Shown piece by piece: positions 20,672-31,204 of a DNA stretch of 64,000 nucleotides. Source of the DNA: Micractinium sp. NFX-FRZ (Eukaryota > Chlorophyta > Trebouxiophyceae > Chlorellales > Chlorellaceae); assembly GCA_029339195.1 (NCBI GenBank), contig JAPTJF010000090.1:96840-160839 (forward strand), read 5' to 3'. Below the pieces are notes generated by a model. The model had not been told where the DNA came from and did not search any database. It saw only the letters and a program-made list of their open reading frames with translations. Numbering within the stretch: position 1 is the stretch's first letter; every line of letters begins with the position of its first letter. The translations under genes and the position numbers were made by a program.

Positions 20672-23600
20672 TTAGTGGTCACGGTCCAGGGTCTTGGAGT
20701 CGCCAGCCAGGCCCATGATGGACAGCCCATTGTCGACATACATCACCTGGCCGGTCACTGCACCAAAGGGGAAAACAGTGCGTGAACACAAGGTTAACAT
20801 CCATACAGCAAGCAATATTGTGTGTGCCTCGAGGTGAACGGAGAGACCAGTGTCAGCGTGCGTCGCCTGGCCAATCGGTGCCGTGGCGCGGCAGGAGGGA
20901 GAGCGCTGCACGGAAGGCCCTTCCCCCCCCGGAAGGCGGCGGGGCGGCGCTGCTGGGCATGCTGTGCTGCAAGGGCACCAGGGCCGGCGTAGGACCCGAA
21001 CATGTGCCCCAAAACCCTCGCCTGTTCCACCAAGCAGAGGCTGGGGAAGTAGGGGCCAAAGGCTTCGGGTGGCCATGGCTGCCCACCACCGCCGCTGTGC
21101 TGGCCACCGCAGCCCGCCCTGTTTGTGCCGCGCGTGTGCTCTCCCGCCCTCTCACCGGCGGAGGCCAGGGGGGACAAGAGGAAGGTGGCCACGGCGCCAA
21201 TCTCGGTGGCGGCCAGCTCCTTCTGGATGGGGGCGTTCTCATAAGAGTAGCTGCAAGAAAAAAAGAAATGGGGCAGAGGGCGCCAGGTCAGCACGACGTG
21301 GCGGCCTGCTCCTTCTGCGCGCAGGGGGTGCTCCAATGAAGCCAATGGTTTTGGCACCGCCCCACACCTGCCTACTGCTGCACCCTCTAAAGACGCTCTC
21401 CACGACCCTCTCCACGACCCTCACACCCTACCGCTGCAGCCCCTCACCGGATCATGTCGCCAATGAAGCCAATAGCCTCGGGGGGCAACCCTGCACACCA
21501 CCAGAGCAACGCCTCCCTGCTGCTACACCCGCTCAGCTCAAGCGGAGGAGGCCCCTCACCGAATCATGTCGTCAATGAAGCCAATGGCCTTGGCGGCACG
21601 GGAGCCCAGGGGGCCGGCGGAGATGGCGTTCACGCGAAGCTTGTACTTGCGGCCGGCCTCGTAGGCCTGTGAGGGGGGGGGGCGGTGGGCAAAGAGTTGC
21701 GAGGCGTGAAGATGCCGAGGGGAAGGGGCTGGGGTGCCGTGCCTTCCACATGGCGAGCAGCAGGCGTGGGCAGCGGCTGAGGGAGGCGCGACGCTGCGTG
21801 CCCGCCCTCGCCTCCTGCCGCCAGCCCGCATGCCTTGCCTCGAGCGCCTCGAGCTTGCAGCTGACGGGGCATCCCCACTGTCCCTGCCTCATCCGCACAC
21901 TTCATCCATTCTGCCTAAACTGCACCCAGGTGCATATTCCACCTCATGCAAGCGGCCTCCCGCTTCTCCACTGTTACTTGCTCTGCTGTTTCGCATCCCG
22001 CCCTCCTCCTCCCCCGTGCCTCCTCACCAGCACACGGGTGTCGCTCTCCAGGGCGGCCTTGGCGGAGGACATCCCACCGCCGTAGCCTGCACAGAAAGCA
22101 GGAGGGAGGCAGGGCAGGTCAAGAGGTGAGGGATTGGACGAGGAAGGGCACCAAGGGTCCACACCGTGCTTTGGCCCGCCATAGCCTGCGCGCAAAGAGC
22201 GCATTCGTGACCTGTGCCCCACCCCCATGCAGCACGCGCCGACTGCCCGCCCCAACCCATGCTGCAACAATCACCGCTCCCATGAAGCACCGACTGCCCG
22301 CCCCACCCGTGCATTGCATCAAACCCTTACCGGGGATGACGCGGTCGGCGGCCACGTAGGTCAGGGCAATGGCAGCGCCGCCGGGGTTCATGTGGGGGCC
22401 AAAGCGCTGCAGGGAGGGAAAGGGAGGTGTGAGGGCAGGAGAGGAAGGTGAGGAGGGCAAGACAAGCGCGCAGGGCAGGCTTCTGGAAGGGGGCACATGG
22501 CTGCAGGGAGGGGGTTAGGGAGACGGCAGGGCGGGTGCACCCCACGCACGCCTTGCAAGCACGCTGCACCCCACGCACGCCTTGCAAGCGCGCTGCGCGC
22601 CAGCAGCAGGCAGGTTGCATGGGTACGGGAGAGGAGGAGGGGTCGGACGTGGCTGCCAGGCGCCGAAACACCCACCCATCTAACCCGCCCCAAAACACGT
22701 CAACACCTGGCACCCCCCACTTATACACACCGACCGACCTGCAGGAGGGAGACGTGGGAGTAGGAGGAGGCCGACATGGCTGCCAGGTAGCCGCGGCGGG
22801 AGGTCTCCAGCAGCGGCTTCTGCACCTCGGGGCCGTTGGCCAGGGAGTGCACCAGGATGTCAAACTTGCCCCAGTCCTTGGCCACCTGCACGAGTGAAGG
22901 AATTGAACAGATACAGCAGTTAGGATGGCGTCACAAAGGGGGAAGCGCAGGAAGTGAGCCACAATGTGCATCTTGCCCCAATCCTTTGACCGCATGCAGA
23001 GGATTACATCTCCAGAAGGGCGGGCGGGTAGGCAAGGGGGGGCAAGGCTAGGGAGCGGGCAGAGTGTGCAGCCGGCAGCCGGCAGCAGCAAGCCACGGGC
23101 ACCACCAGCCAGCCACGTGCCGCGCAGCTGTCACCCTCCCCCCGCGACAGCCATGCCGAGCCGTCTTTTTGTAAGGGCCGCCAGGGAGGAGACGCGCCCA
23201 CACACCTTGGCGGCGCACTCGCTGACGGTCCAGCCCTCGTTGCCGGCGTAGCGCTTGTTCTCCATAATCTGCGGGGGCAGAGAATTGGAGGCAAGTGGTG
23301 ATGCAAGGGGCACAGTGATTCCAGGGGTCAAAGACGGCACCCAGGGTGCAGTTGTGGGCCCTCAGCCCTTGCAGCAACCTCCTAGCGGTACCAATGCATA
23401 CCAACACATCAAAACGAGCGCAGCCGTCCACCCCACTCAAACCCAAAACAAAGAACAGGGCATGCATTGACGTTCATGTCTTGGAGTATGGTCCTCAGGG
23501 GCGTCAAAGACGGCATCCGTGCAGATGTGGGCGCGGCCCTCCCAGAAGTGCCAATGAAAAAGGCACACCCGTCCCACCCCTTCAATCCAAAGCAAGGCAA

Positions 23601-25046
23601 GGGCGCTCACGTCCTTGGGCACATCCTCGGGGGTGTCAAAGACGGCGTCCATGGGGTAGATGTGGGCAAACTCCATGAGCTGCCCGTTGGACAGGCGGCG
23701 CGACTCGTCAAACTTGCCGCGGCGGAGGGAGGTCTCTGGGGAAGGGGGGAAGGGAGGGCAGGCGGTGGAGCGGTGAGCGGGGCCGCCTGGCGAGTGGGGT
23801 GGCGGGGGGCGTGCGGGCACATTCGCGGCGGTACTGGCCGGTGGCGGCACAGCGTGCCTGCCTTGGCTCAGGACGCTTGGCACAGCTGGCCGTGTGCTCG
23901 CTGTTGCTGCCCCACCCGATGCAGCTCACAAGCGCACACACGCACAGGAAGGCCAGCCGCTTGCGCCAGCCCCTCTGCTCCTGCCCACGCTCCCATGCGG
24001 CTTGGGTCAGTCGCTCCCCGCCCCCACCAATTTTTGATTTATTTTATTATTTGCCGGCTCACCAAAGATGTTGAGGGCGGGCACCCACACCCCCAGGCTG
24101 ATCTCTGCTCCCGCCTCGGCCAGGCTCTTGGAGATGGCCCAGGCAAAGCCCTGCGGGGCCAGGTCGGGCAGGCCAGGCAGGCAGGGGGCAGCGTGTCAGC
24201 ACTTTGAAAAAGAGATGGGCGGGGCTGAGGAGGGAGGGGGAGCAAGGCGAGAAACGACATGTGAATTTCAGGCGCTAGATTGAGCTGCACGAAATGCAAC
24301 TGGCTTGTGGCGTCGAGGCAACTACCGTCAGCACCCGAAACATGGGCGGAGGCAAGGACAGTGGGAACAGTGGTGCAAGGGCAGCCGTGCCAGCGTCATG
24401 TGCTGCCTGCCGACCATGAGCCCTGAACAGGGTGGATGCTTGCCCCCAGGCTGTGTAACGCATGGGCAGTGGTTCATGGGTGCTGGCCTGGTAGCAAAGC
24501 TACGGGTTGGCACAAACACGAAACTGCCAGAAACAGGCAGCGGGCAGGTTGACAAGAGCTACCTGCACCAGCCGCTCCGGCGGCCTTGGACGCGCCAGAG
24601 TGCAGGCACCCTAGCTGGCACGCACTCCAACGGCACCGACAGGGCAGCAGCTGCACAGGCTGGGTGCAGGCAGCATGCGTACCTGGTCATCGGCCACGCC
24701 GGCGACAAACGCCTTCTTGCCTGCAGCGGCGGACGGCAGCGGCCAAGTCTCAGGTGAGCGGCTGGGCGATCGCAGCGCCGCGCCTGCATTCCTGCAACCA
24801 TGCGCGACTCCACCAGCACTCACCACGCAGGTCAATTGACAGCCCAGTCCCGTTGGCAGCCGCCTGCACCGTCACGGCGCGGCGGGCCGCCCGGGCGCCC
24901 ATGGCGCGCTGGGGAGCGAACACAGAGGTGCGCCCGGTGTGCATGGGGGCGATGGCAGCCTTGGCGGGGGCCGCAGGGCGCACCGAGGTGCGCAGGGTGG
25001 CGCCCACCACCGTTTGCGCGCTCTTGCACACTGCCTGGGAAGCCAT
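20672..25046 (-). CDS. FABI: Enoyl-[acyl-carrier-protein] reductase, plastid type
   Basis: Last reductive step of each plastid fatty-acid elongation cycle (trans-2-enoyl-ACP to acyl-ACP, NADH). Eleven exons: 24824-25046, 24683-24720, 24063-24150, 23611-23735, 23206-23268, 22739-22885, 22331-22406, 22028-22086, 21560-21666, 21156-21250, 20672-20757; 368 aa. About the first 65 residues ([20 protein letters not shown] onward, Ala/Arg/Ser-rich) are a typical chloroplast transit peptide. The mature part starts [30 protein letters not shown] and [19 protein letters not shown] follow, then the FabI active site YxxxMxxAK in [17 protein letters not shown], and [19 protein letters not shown]. The Tyr and Lys are present and the length is normal. 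The start is fixed by the transit peptide. Equivalent of plant MOD1 and Chlamydomonas ENR1. Confidence 0.96.
20730..20880 (-). repeat. Exon-edge echo, enoyl-ACP reductase exon 11 acceptor
   Basis: The exon 11 start (around tgtcgacatacatcacctgg, 20731-20750) recurs about 120 bases away at 20851-20870 (tgtcagcgtgcgtcgcctgg) in the intron. Confidence 0.6.
21330..21597 (-). repeat. Double exon-edge echo, enoyl-ACP reductase exon 9 donor
   Basis: Exon 9 end plus donor (21555-21597) is repeated at 21445-21487 and, more weakly, at 21330-21358. All keep a caatgaagccaatg core, corresponding to the IGFID part of the protein. Confidence 0.85.
22853..23000 (-). repeat. Exon-edge echo, enoyl-ACP reductase exon 6 acceptor
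   Basis: 22853-22892 (exon 6 start, around cttgccccagtccttggcca) recurs at about 22960-23000 with cttgccccaatcctttgacc. Confidence 0.75.
23325..23670 (-). repeat. Double exon-edge echo, enoyl-ACP reductase exon 4
   Basis: The gtcaaagacggcgtccatgg part of exon 4 (about 23634-23653) recurs at about 23505-23540 and at about 23326-23343. The sequence encodes the AVFDTPED segment. Confidence 0.75.
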
Positions 25047-25286
25047 GTTGCTGCCGATTGGGGAATGCGCTAGCGACAGAGGGCGATGGCGGCCTGGGGG
25101 TCGGGTCTTCCTTCCAGCTGATGCATGACCAAGAATGGGGCGGCCACCGATGTTGGCGTGTCGTGCTCTTCCCGTTCCTAGCATCGATCACAGTAATTCC
25201 GGCTGCTGCCAGAAAGCTTCAGCCCGGCAGCACCGCGATCCATCCCGGACCGCCTCTCCGACGCTTTGGGACGCCACGCAACGGCC
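25047..25286. promoter_or_regulatory. Divergent promoter, enoyl-ACP reductase / TMEM120-like
   Basis: 240 bases between divergent start codons; must carry regulatory sequence for both. No core element is obvious. Confidence 0.5.
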
Positions 25287-28200
25287 ATGCCAGTCCAGGT
25301 AAGCGATCCGAGGGGTGGGGGACGCGCAGGAGGGGCACAGGGCGAGGGGCTCAACCTTGAGGGCTGCACTCCGCCCCTGTGCAGGTCGGCGACGCGACAC
25401 AAGAGGCGGAACGCCTGCTAAACCAGGCGTAAGTGTCGGGCAGCCGGGTCCGAGGCGGGGCGGGTGCCCTTGAAGTTGTTCTCCTGCGGCACCGAGAGCC
25501 CTAGTGCCGCTGCCTCGCTCCCTCCGCCGCCGCCGCCGCTGCGCTGGTGCCGCCTCAGCAGGCTTGGTGGGCCCAGGAATGTGACCCATCCGCACATACG
25601 GCTGGTCCCAGGGGCGCTGCATGGCGCGGGGTGCTGACTCTGATGCCACCAGCAGGCGCTCGGGAATGGCAGCGGTTCATTTGCAGCAGTGCTCCGAGAT
25701 GCACGTGTGATGCGTGCTGCCTGGCATTACGGCTCGGGTTTCGCAGCTGCCCCACAGAGGTCCGGTTCCCGCACCATGGCAGCAGAGCCTGCCTGTGAGA
25801 GCAGCAGCCAAGCACCCAGCAAAGGCGGGGGTCGTGGTCCCCCATGGGTCAATACCCTTGGGTCCCGGTCTTCCCGCTTCCCCCCTTCCCAGCTGCCCGC
25901 TCCCAGGCGCTGCTTTGCAACCTGCACCCCTCACTCAAGCACATGCCTCCTCCTCCTCCCCGCTGCCCTCCTTCCTGCAGGCGCAACCTCAGCCAGCGCG
26001 TGGCGGGCTACAGCAAGAAGCTGACCAGCGAGGGGGATGCGCTGGCGGATGAGGTGTGGAGGCGGGCGGGCGTATTTTGTGGTTGGGTGGGCGGGTGGGC
26101 AGGTGGGCCGGCATCTGGCGGGCCTGGGGGAGGGGGCAGGTGGGTAGGAGTGTGGGGGCCGAAGAAGAGGGAGGAGGGGTGTGAGCTCAAGCCAATCAGC
26201 GAGGAGGACTCTCTCGCAGATGAGGTGTGTTGGGCCCACCCTCGCGCGCCACCGCTGTCTGCTGCCAGGCAGCTGTCGCTGCCAGGCAGCTGTCCACGTT
26301 GGCGCACATCATTCAAACACGTGCTTGATGAGCCGGTCCCAACCACGTCTGGGAGGCCGGGATTGGTGGCAGGTTACTATACTCTGTCAACCTGCCTCTC
26401 TTGGCCCTGCTTCCCAGGTGTCCATGCTGCCTGCCTCGCAGCATTGACCGCCTGCAGGGTGATGCATCCAAGAACCTCTGTGCACCCACCTGCCATCTTT
26501 GCCCCTGCTTCCCAGGTGCCCATGCTGTTGCCATCTTTGCCATCTTTGCCCCTGCTGTGCAGGTGTCCATGCTCTCGCGCAGCATCGACCGCCTGCTGGA
26601 TGATGCCTCCAAGAACCTGGCACAGGATGACGACTGGGTGGACGTGATTCAGGCGCTGGAGAGCGCGCGCGGCGTGGTCAAGGGCTCCGGCCCCGGAGGC
26701 GACCTGTGAGCGGGCGGGTGGGGGGCAACGTGTGCGGGTGCGCACAGCGCAGCGCAGCGCAGGCAGGGACGTGCCAGGCTGGCGTTTGAGCACAGACCTG
26801 TGAGGCGGCAGTGGGCAGCATGGTGTTGTGCTGTGTGCGCAGATGCAGCGCAGTGCAGCTGAGCGCAGCGCAGGCAGGGGCGTGCCAGGCTGGCGCTGCG
26901 CCGCCCATTGGCCACTCCTCACCCTGCCGTGCGCTCCCGCCCCGCCCTGCAGCCGCAAGTTCAGTCATGCCCGCTTGCCTGCCATCCTCCAGCTGATGTT
27001 GGGACCCTGCTGCAACGTGGTGTCGGCTCGCAAGGTTTGTGGAAGCCGCTGGGTGGGCAGCATTACTCGGTGGTAAGGGTGACCATGGTAAGGGTGGCCG
27101 GGAAGGGAAGCAACAGTGGGGGCCGCCTGCCGTGGTGGCTGCGCTCAAGGTTTGTGGGGTCAGGGGGCGGGAAGGCGGCTGGGGAGGAAGGCAGGGCGCG
27201 TGGCGTGGCAGCTGGGCGGAGGGCATGGGTGGCTGTCGCGCATCCACAAGACGACTGGGCTCTTTGACGCGACTGCGCGCCCTGCCTATCCCCTGCCCCG
27301 TCCCGGCAGCACCCCTCCTGGCGCGCCCTCCTGCCACCCTCCCCTTCTCTCCTCTGCACCTTACCCTCTCCCCCCTGCTTTCTGCCCTCCTCAGGACCAG
27401 AGCATCAAGTTGAAGGAGGAGTATGTGCGGTTCAGGAACAGATCCGGTGGGTGGGTGGGTGGTGTGATGCTCAGCCTGTTCGGTGGGTTGGGTGGGTGCG
27501 TCAACCTAGGGGTGGGGACAAGCTTGTCCGAGGAGGGTGGATGGCGCGATGACATGTCACGGCTGCCGTTCCAGTGGCCGAGCTCTGGCGGCAAACAACT
27601 GTTCCGCCCACACCCTGGCTGTGTTTCCATCCACACTCCTCATGCTGGGTGCATGTGTGTGTGAACCAAGGCACACCCTCTCCGCCCTGCGCCCACCCAT
27701 CTCTGCCCCCTGCCCCCTCCTCTGCCTGCAGCCTTCATCATGGCCGCATTTGCGGGGGCGCTGCTGGTGGGACTCATCCGTGCCAAGGCTGTGGCAGAGG
27801 CGCACGAGCAGTTCACGCTCACCCCACTGCTCATAGGTAGGCTAGGCGCTGGGACCACTGCCTTCCTTGTGGAGGGTGGGCGGTGGCAGAGGCGTGTGGG
27901 GGGTGTGGAACCCGGTTGCTCACGCCAGCATGTGTGTGTGTGTTTGGGGCGAGTGGTCAGGGGTGGGCAGGGTACTGAGGCGCTGGGTAGCTGCCTCAGC
28001 ATGCCCTCGCCTGCTTACCACCCATCCCCCTGCCCCATCCCTCCTGCAGGCAGCAGCCCAGCGCTTCCTCTCCTGGCTGCTGCCCCCACTTGTGCTCAAT
28101 CTCACCCTTTCTGCCTCACCCCTCCAACCAATCTCCGCCCCGCCTGCAGTCGGCTGCCAGATGTTCCTCTGCTGGATGCTCTACTTCTACACCGCCAGCG

Positions 28201-30690
28201 CCATGCGGGAGAGCGTGCTCAAGGTCAACGGCAGCCACATCCGGCCCTGGTGAGCTGCCGCTGCATAGCGGGGGCAGCATGTGCGTGCGGCCGCCCGCCG
28301 GCAACAGGGGTACGTCCCCGCCCTCTCCACCCTACGTCAACACACCTGGCAGGTGGATGCACTGCCCATACTGGCGGCGCAATGCCATGTTATGGCGCAT
28401 GCTTTCGCTTCCCAAGCCCTCTCAACTTATCATGTGTCCTTGTTGCCCCTGCCTCAGGTAGTTCCATCGCCACACTACTGGTCGATCGGCACCTCCTCGC
28501 TCCCCTGCCCCCCCCACCCCTCACCACCCTTCTTCCTTGCGCCCCCCTCACGCCTGCACGCAGGTGGATCCACCACCACTACTGGTCCATCGGCACCTCC
28601 ATGCTCATGCTGAGCCTGCCCGTGGACTCACCCTCGGTGGTGCGCTCCGTGCAGACCTTCCTGACCTGGGCGGTGCTGCAGGGGGCAGTGATTGTCATGC
28701 AGAACAGGTGGGGGGAGTGGAGGGGCAGGGGAGGGGAGGGCTTGATTAGGCACAACGGGCGCGCGGGCTGTGCCGTGCTGCAGGGGGCGGTGAGCGTCGT
28801 GTGCAGGAGACGGGTGGGAGTGGTGTGGTGGGGCGGGGCGCAAGGGGCAGTGGGATGTGCCTGCGACTGCTTGTGGTGGGCGATGTGCCCATGGCTGTGC
28901 AGGAGACTCCCCTGGCAAGTGGCAAGCTCCCTTACCAACGCCTTTGCAGGTACCAGCAGTGCTGCATGTACATGGGTATTGGCCTGGCCACAGTCCAGCT
29001 TGTAAGAAATGCACACCTGCTCGTCTTGACCTGTGTTTGCAGGTACCAGCAGCGCCGCATGTACACGCGTATTGCCCTGGGCAAGAGCAGCGCGATGGAT
29101 GTTGTGGGCGGCGAGAGCAGCGGGTCGGCGGGGCAGCTGGCGCTGCTGTACCCGCTGCTCTTCACGCTGCAGGGCTTGCAGGTGCGGTGCGGTGCGGGAT
29201 GGGGGGCCGCCTGGATCGGCGCCGAATCTTGGAGGGGTGGGAGGGGGCGCTGAAATGGGTGTGTATGATCTCACTGTGCACATGTGGATCGGTTTGGGGC
29301 TGCCAGAGGACAGCTGGCGCGATCGTGTGTACTGCTGGCGCCGTACTTTGCCCTGCACGCCGCAGCGGCCGCAGGGGCGTTGCTCCCGCCCTGCTCAGCG
29401 CGAGTGGGGTGGTGCTGGCGGGACGGCGGGCGCTGCCATGCAGTCACGAATTGGTGCGGACTCTGACACGAGGGCACGCACACCCCGAGCCCTGCAGTCG
29501 CTGATTGGCTTCCAGATGATCCGATTCAACTACAAGTCCTTCCTCTCCCCCGAGGGGTACCTGGTAAGGCCGCCTGCCTGCCCGCCTGCCTGGCTCCCCG
29601 CTCGCCTGCCCGCCCGCCTGCCTGCCCGCCTGCCTGCCTGCCTGGCTCCCCGCTCGCCTGCCCGCCCGCCTGCCTGCCCGCCTGCCCGCCCGCCTGCCTG
29701 CCCGCCTGCCCGCCCGCCCGCACCCTCCGCCACCCCCGCACCCTCCAGTGTGCGTCTTCCAGGACCACCCTGTGGGGCAGCCTCGCCCACATCGCCTTGT
29801 TGTTCTCCCGTACCCCTCTGCGTGTGTATGCCACAGGACCTGGAGTCCAAGGAGAGCGACCTGTGGGGCAGCCGCGGCGTGGCGTTGGCCGGCCTCTGCA
29901 TGCTCTACATGGCGCTCATGAACTTTAGGGGCACACTGGTGAGTCACCCTGACATCGACGAAGCCGATACTGCCATGCCCAGGCGCTGGCTCTCCCTCCT
30001 GTCCTGTCCTGTCGGGCCCCTGCATGCTCTACATCCGCTCATGTACCTCAGGGGTACGCTGGTGAGGCACCCTGGCATCATCCCTTCCACCATCTAAGCC
30101 CTTGCTGCCATGCTCAGGCGCCGGCTCTCCCTGCCGGCCTGTGGGGGGCAAGGTGGCTGCCAAGGAGAGGAGCGGGCACCCCCTGCACCCCACGCCTTGC
30201 TACCCCAATACTGCCGCTCTGCCACCACCCCCTTCCCCTCCTGTCCTGCCGCAGACCAGCCTCGTGGGCAAGGCGCGCGCCAAGCCACGAAGGCCGTCCA
30301 CCCTGTCCTTTCCACCCGTATTTCTTCTGCCCCCTCCCACCCTCCCGCAGGCCAGCATCGTGGGCAAGAGGCGCGCCAAGGAGAAGGCGCTGGCCCGCAT
30401 CCAAGTGCTGCGTGCCAAGTAAGCGCAGCAGGCACAGCGGGGCGCATCAGGCACAGCGAGGCGCAGCAGGCACAGCGGGGCGCAGCAGTGGCCGCGGCGG
30501 CAGCGGCAGCATGCCCCATGCCTGCCCTGTGGTGGGCTTGGGGGGCAGTGCGCCCGGGGAACTGCTGCTGCTCACGTCGTGCCCGCTTTGGTTCCGCTGC
30601 CTCCGCTGCAGGAGCATGGGCTCGCCGGGCAAAGACGGGCGGCTGGCGCCCGCCGGCGAGGTTGCCGGCGAGGGGTCTAAGGACAAGTGA
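25287..30690 (+). CDS. TMEM120: TMEM120/TMPIT-like multi-spanning membrane protein
   Basis: Belongs to the TMPIT/TMEM120 family (ELOVL-like six-helix fold, CoA-binding in animals; the ion-channel role is disputed). Fourteen exons: 25287-25298, 25385-25428, 25981-26053, 26563-26705, 26953-27034, 27395-27446, 27732-27836, 28150-28249, 28564-28707, 29043-29181, 29498-29563, 29837-29938, 30351-30418, 30612-30690; 402 aa. Residues 1-90 are a soluble helical, coiled-coil-prone part (AERLLNQARNLSQRVAGYSK). Hydrophobic spans follow from AFIMAAFAGALLVGLI; the family hallmark WWIHHHYWSIGTSMLM has its HHxYWS core, then LLYPLLFTLQGLQ and GVALAGLCMLYMAL. The tail is Lys-rich (IVGKRRAKEKALARI). If the last intron is not spliced the protein stops at 30422, a few codons after the same Lys-rich tail. 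The first coding exon is only four codons. Confidence 0.9.
26019..26229 (+). repeat. Exon-edge echo, TMEM120-like exon 3 donor
   Basis: Exon 3 end (about 26019-26059) is echoed at about 26189-26229; both read as an accagcgaggaggac-like block followed by gatgaggtgtg. Confidence 0.7.
26413..26620 (+). repeat. Exon-edge echo, TMEM120-like exon 4
   Basis: About 62 bases at 26558-26620, covering the exon 4 acceptor and RSIDRLLDDASKN, have a decayed upstream copy at about 26413-26480 that still reads SIDRLQGDASKN. A shorter fragment lies near 26508. Confidence 0.85.
28458..28605 (+). repeat. Exon-edge echo, TMEM120-like exon 9 acceptor
   Basis: 28564-28601 (WIHHHYWSIGTS) has an upstream copy at 28458-28496 with intact acceptor AG and cactactggtcgatcggcac. 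Confidence 0.85.
28950..29001 (+). repeat. Duplicated exon 10 start of the TMEM120-like gene (possible alternative exon)
   Basis: A copy of the first part of exon 10, about 93 bases upstream, with acceptor (tttgcag) and its own donor-like gtaaga. It would encode YQQCCMYMGIGLATVQL against YQQRRMYTRIALGKSSA in the main exon. It starts and ends in the same phases as exon 10, so it could replace it without a frameshift. Confidence 0.55.
29570..29725 (+). repeat. CCTGCC-type minisatellite in TMEM120-like intron 11
   Basis: Tandem gcctgcctgcccgcctgcc units, with a larger unit containing ggctccccgctcgcctgccc repeated twice. Purely intronic. Confidence 0.8.
30254..30390 (+). repeat. Exon-edge echo, TMEM120-like exon 13 acceptor
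   Basis: The exon 13 start (SIVGKRRAKEK, 30351 on) has an upstream copy at 30255-30290 that reads TSLVGKARAKPR behind an intact gccgcag acceptor. Confidence 0.8.
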
Positions 30691-30849
30691 GGGAGCACGG
30701 ACGGGCACACGTGGGGCGCGTGCCCATGCAATCGAGCCAGCTGCCAGCTGGTGTGCCCGCAGCGGGCGGCGCTGCCCTGGCGCCCACCTTTGTTGCGCCA
30801 TTCCTATGTATGTTCCGGTGCGTTTTGTCTGCTTGTGTCGCCCCTGGCC

Positions 30850-30854
30850 TGTAA
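30850..30854 (+). terminator. Candidate TGTAA polyadenylation signal
   Basis: TGTAA about 160 bases after the TMEM120-like stop codon, matching chlorophyte practice. Confidence 0.45.
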
Positions 30855-31030
30855 CAATGTGGAATGCATGATGAAGGCAGCAGTAATCGCAGTGCCCGCA
30901 GGCCAAGCTGTGCCGGCGCTTGGGCAGTGCTGGTGCAGCACCCACGTGAGCTTTGGCGCCTCCCCTGGGGCACCAGGAGGACAGGTGGCTCCTAAATGCC
31001 TGCACCGCAATCTAGCGAAACACATTTGTG

Positions 31031-31037
31031 TATATAA
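31031..31037 (+). promoter_or_regulatory. TATA-like element upstream of MYND gene
   Basis: TATATAA in a locally AT-rich patch, about 170 bases upstream of the start codon at 31205. Confidence 0.35.
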
Positions 31038-31204
31038 CATCAGTTGAAACATCATGTGCAATTCAATTGCTGTGCTTAGTGGGATCTCCCAGTTATGCCG
31101 CCTGCATGTCGCCCACAGCATGGTGCAGTAGCAGTCACATCGCCTTCGATGCGTCCGAAACCAATGCACCTTGCTTCGATACACCAAAGCCGCAACTGAG
31201 CGCA

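Larger units (their letters stand above)
30691..31204. other. Intergenic, TMEM120-like 3' UTR and MYND promoter
   Basis: Tandem plus-strand genes flank this stretch. It contains a TGTAA motif and a TATA-like element, listed separately. Confidence 0.5.

Noticed and set aside
29837..30097. TMEM120-like gene ending near 30097 by reading through exon 12
   Set aside because: That reading follows the plus-strand frame into an echo of exon 12; exons 13 and 14 give the expected Lys-rich tail with canonical junctions.
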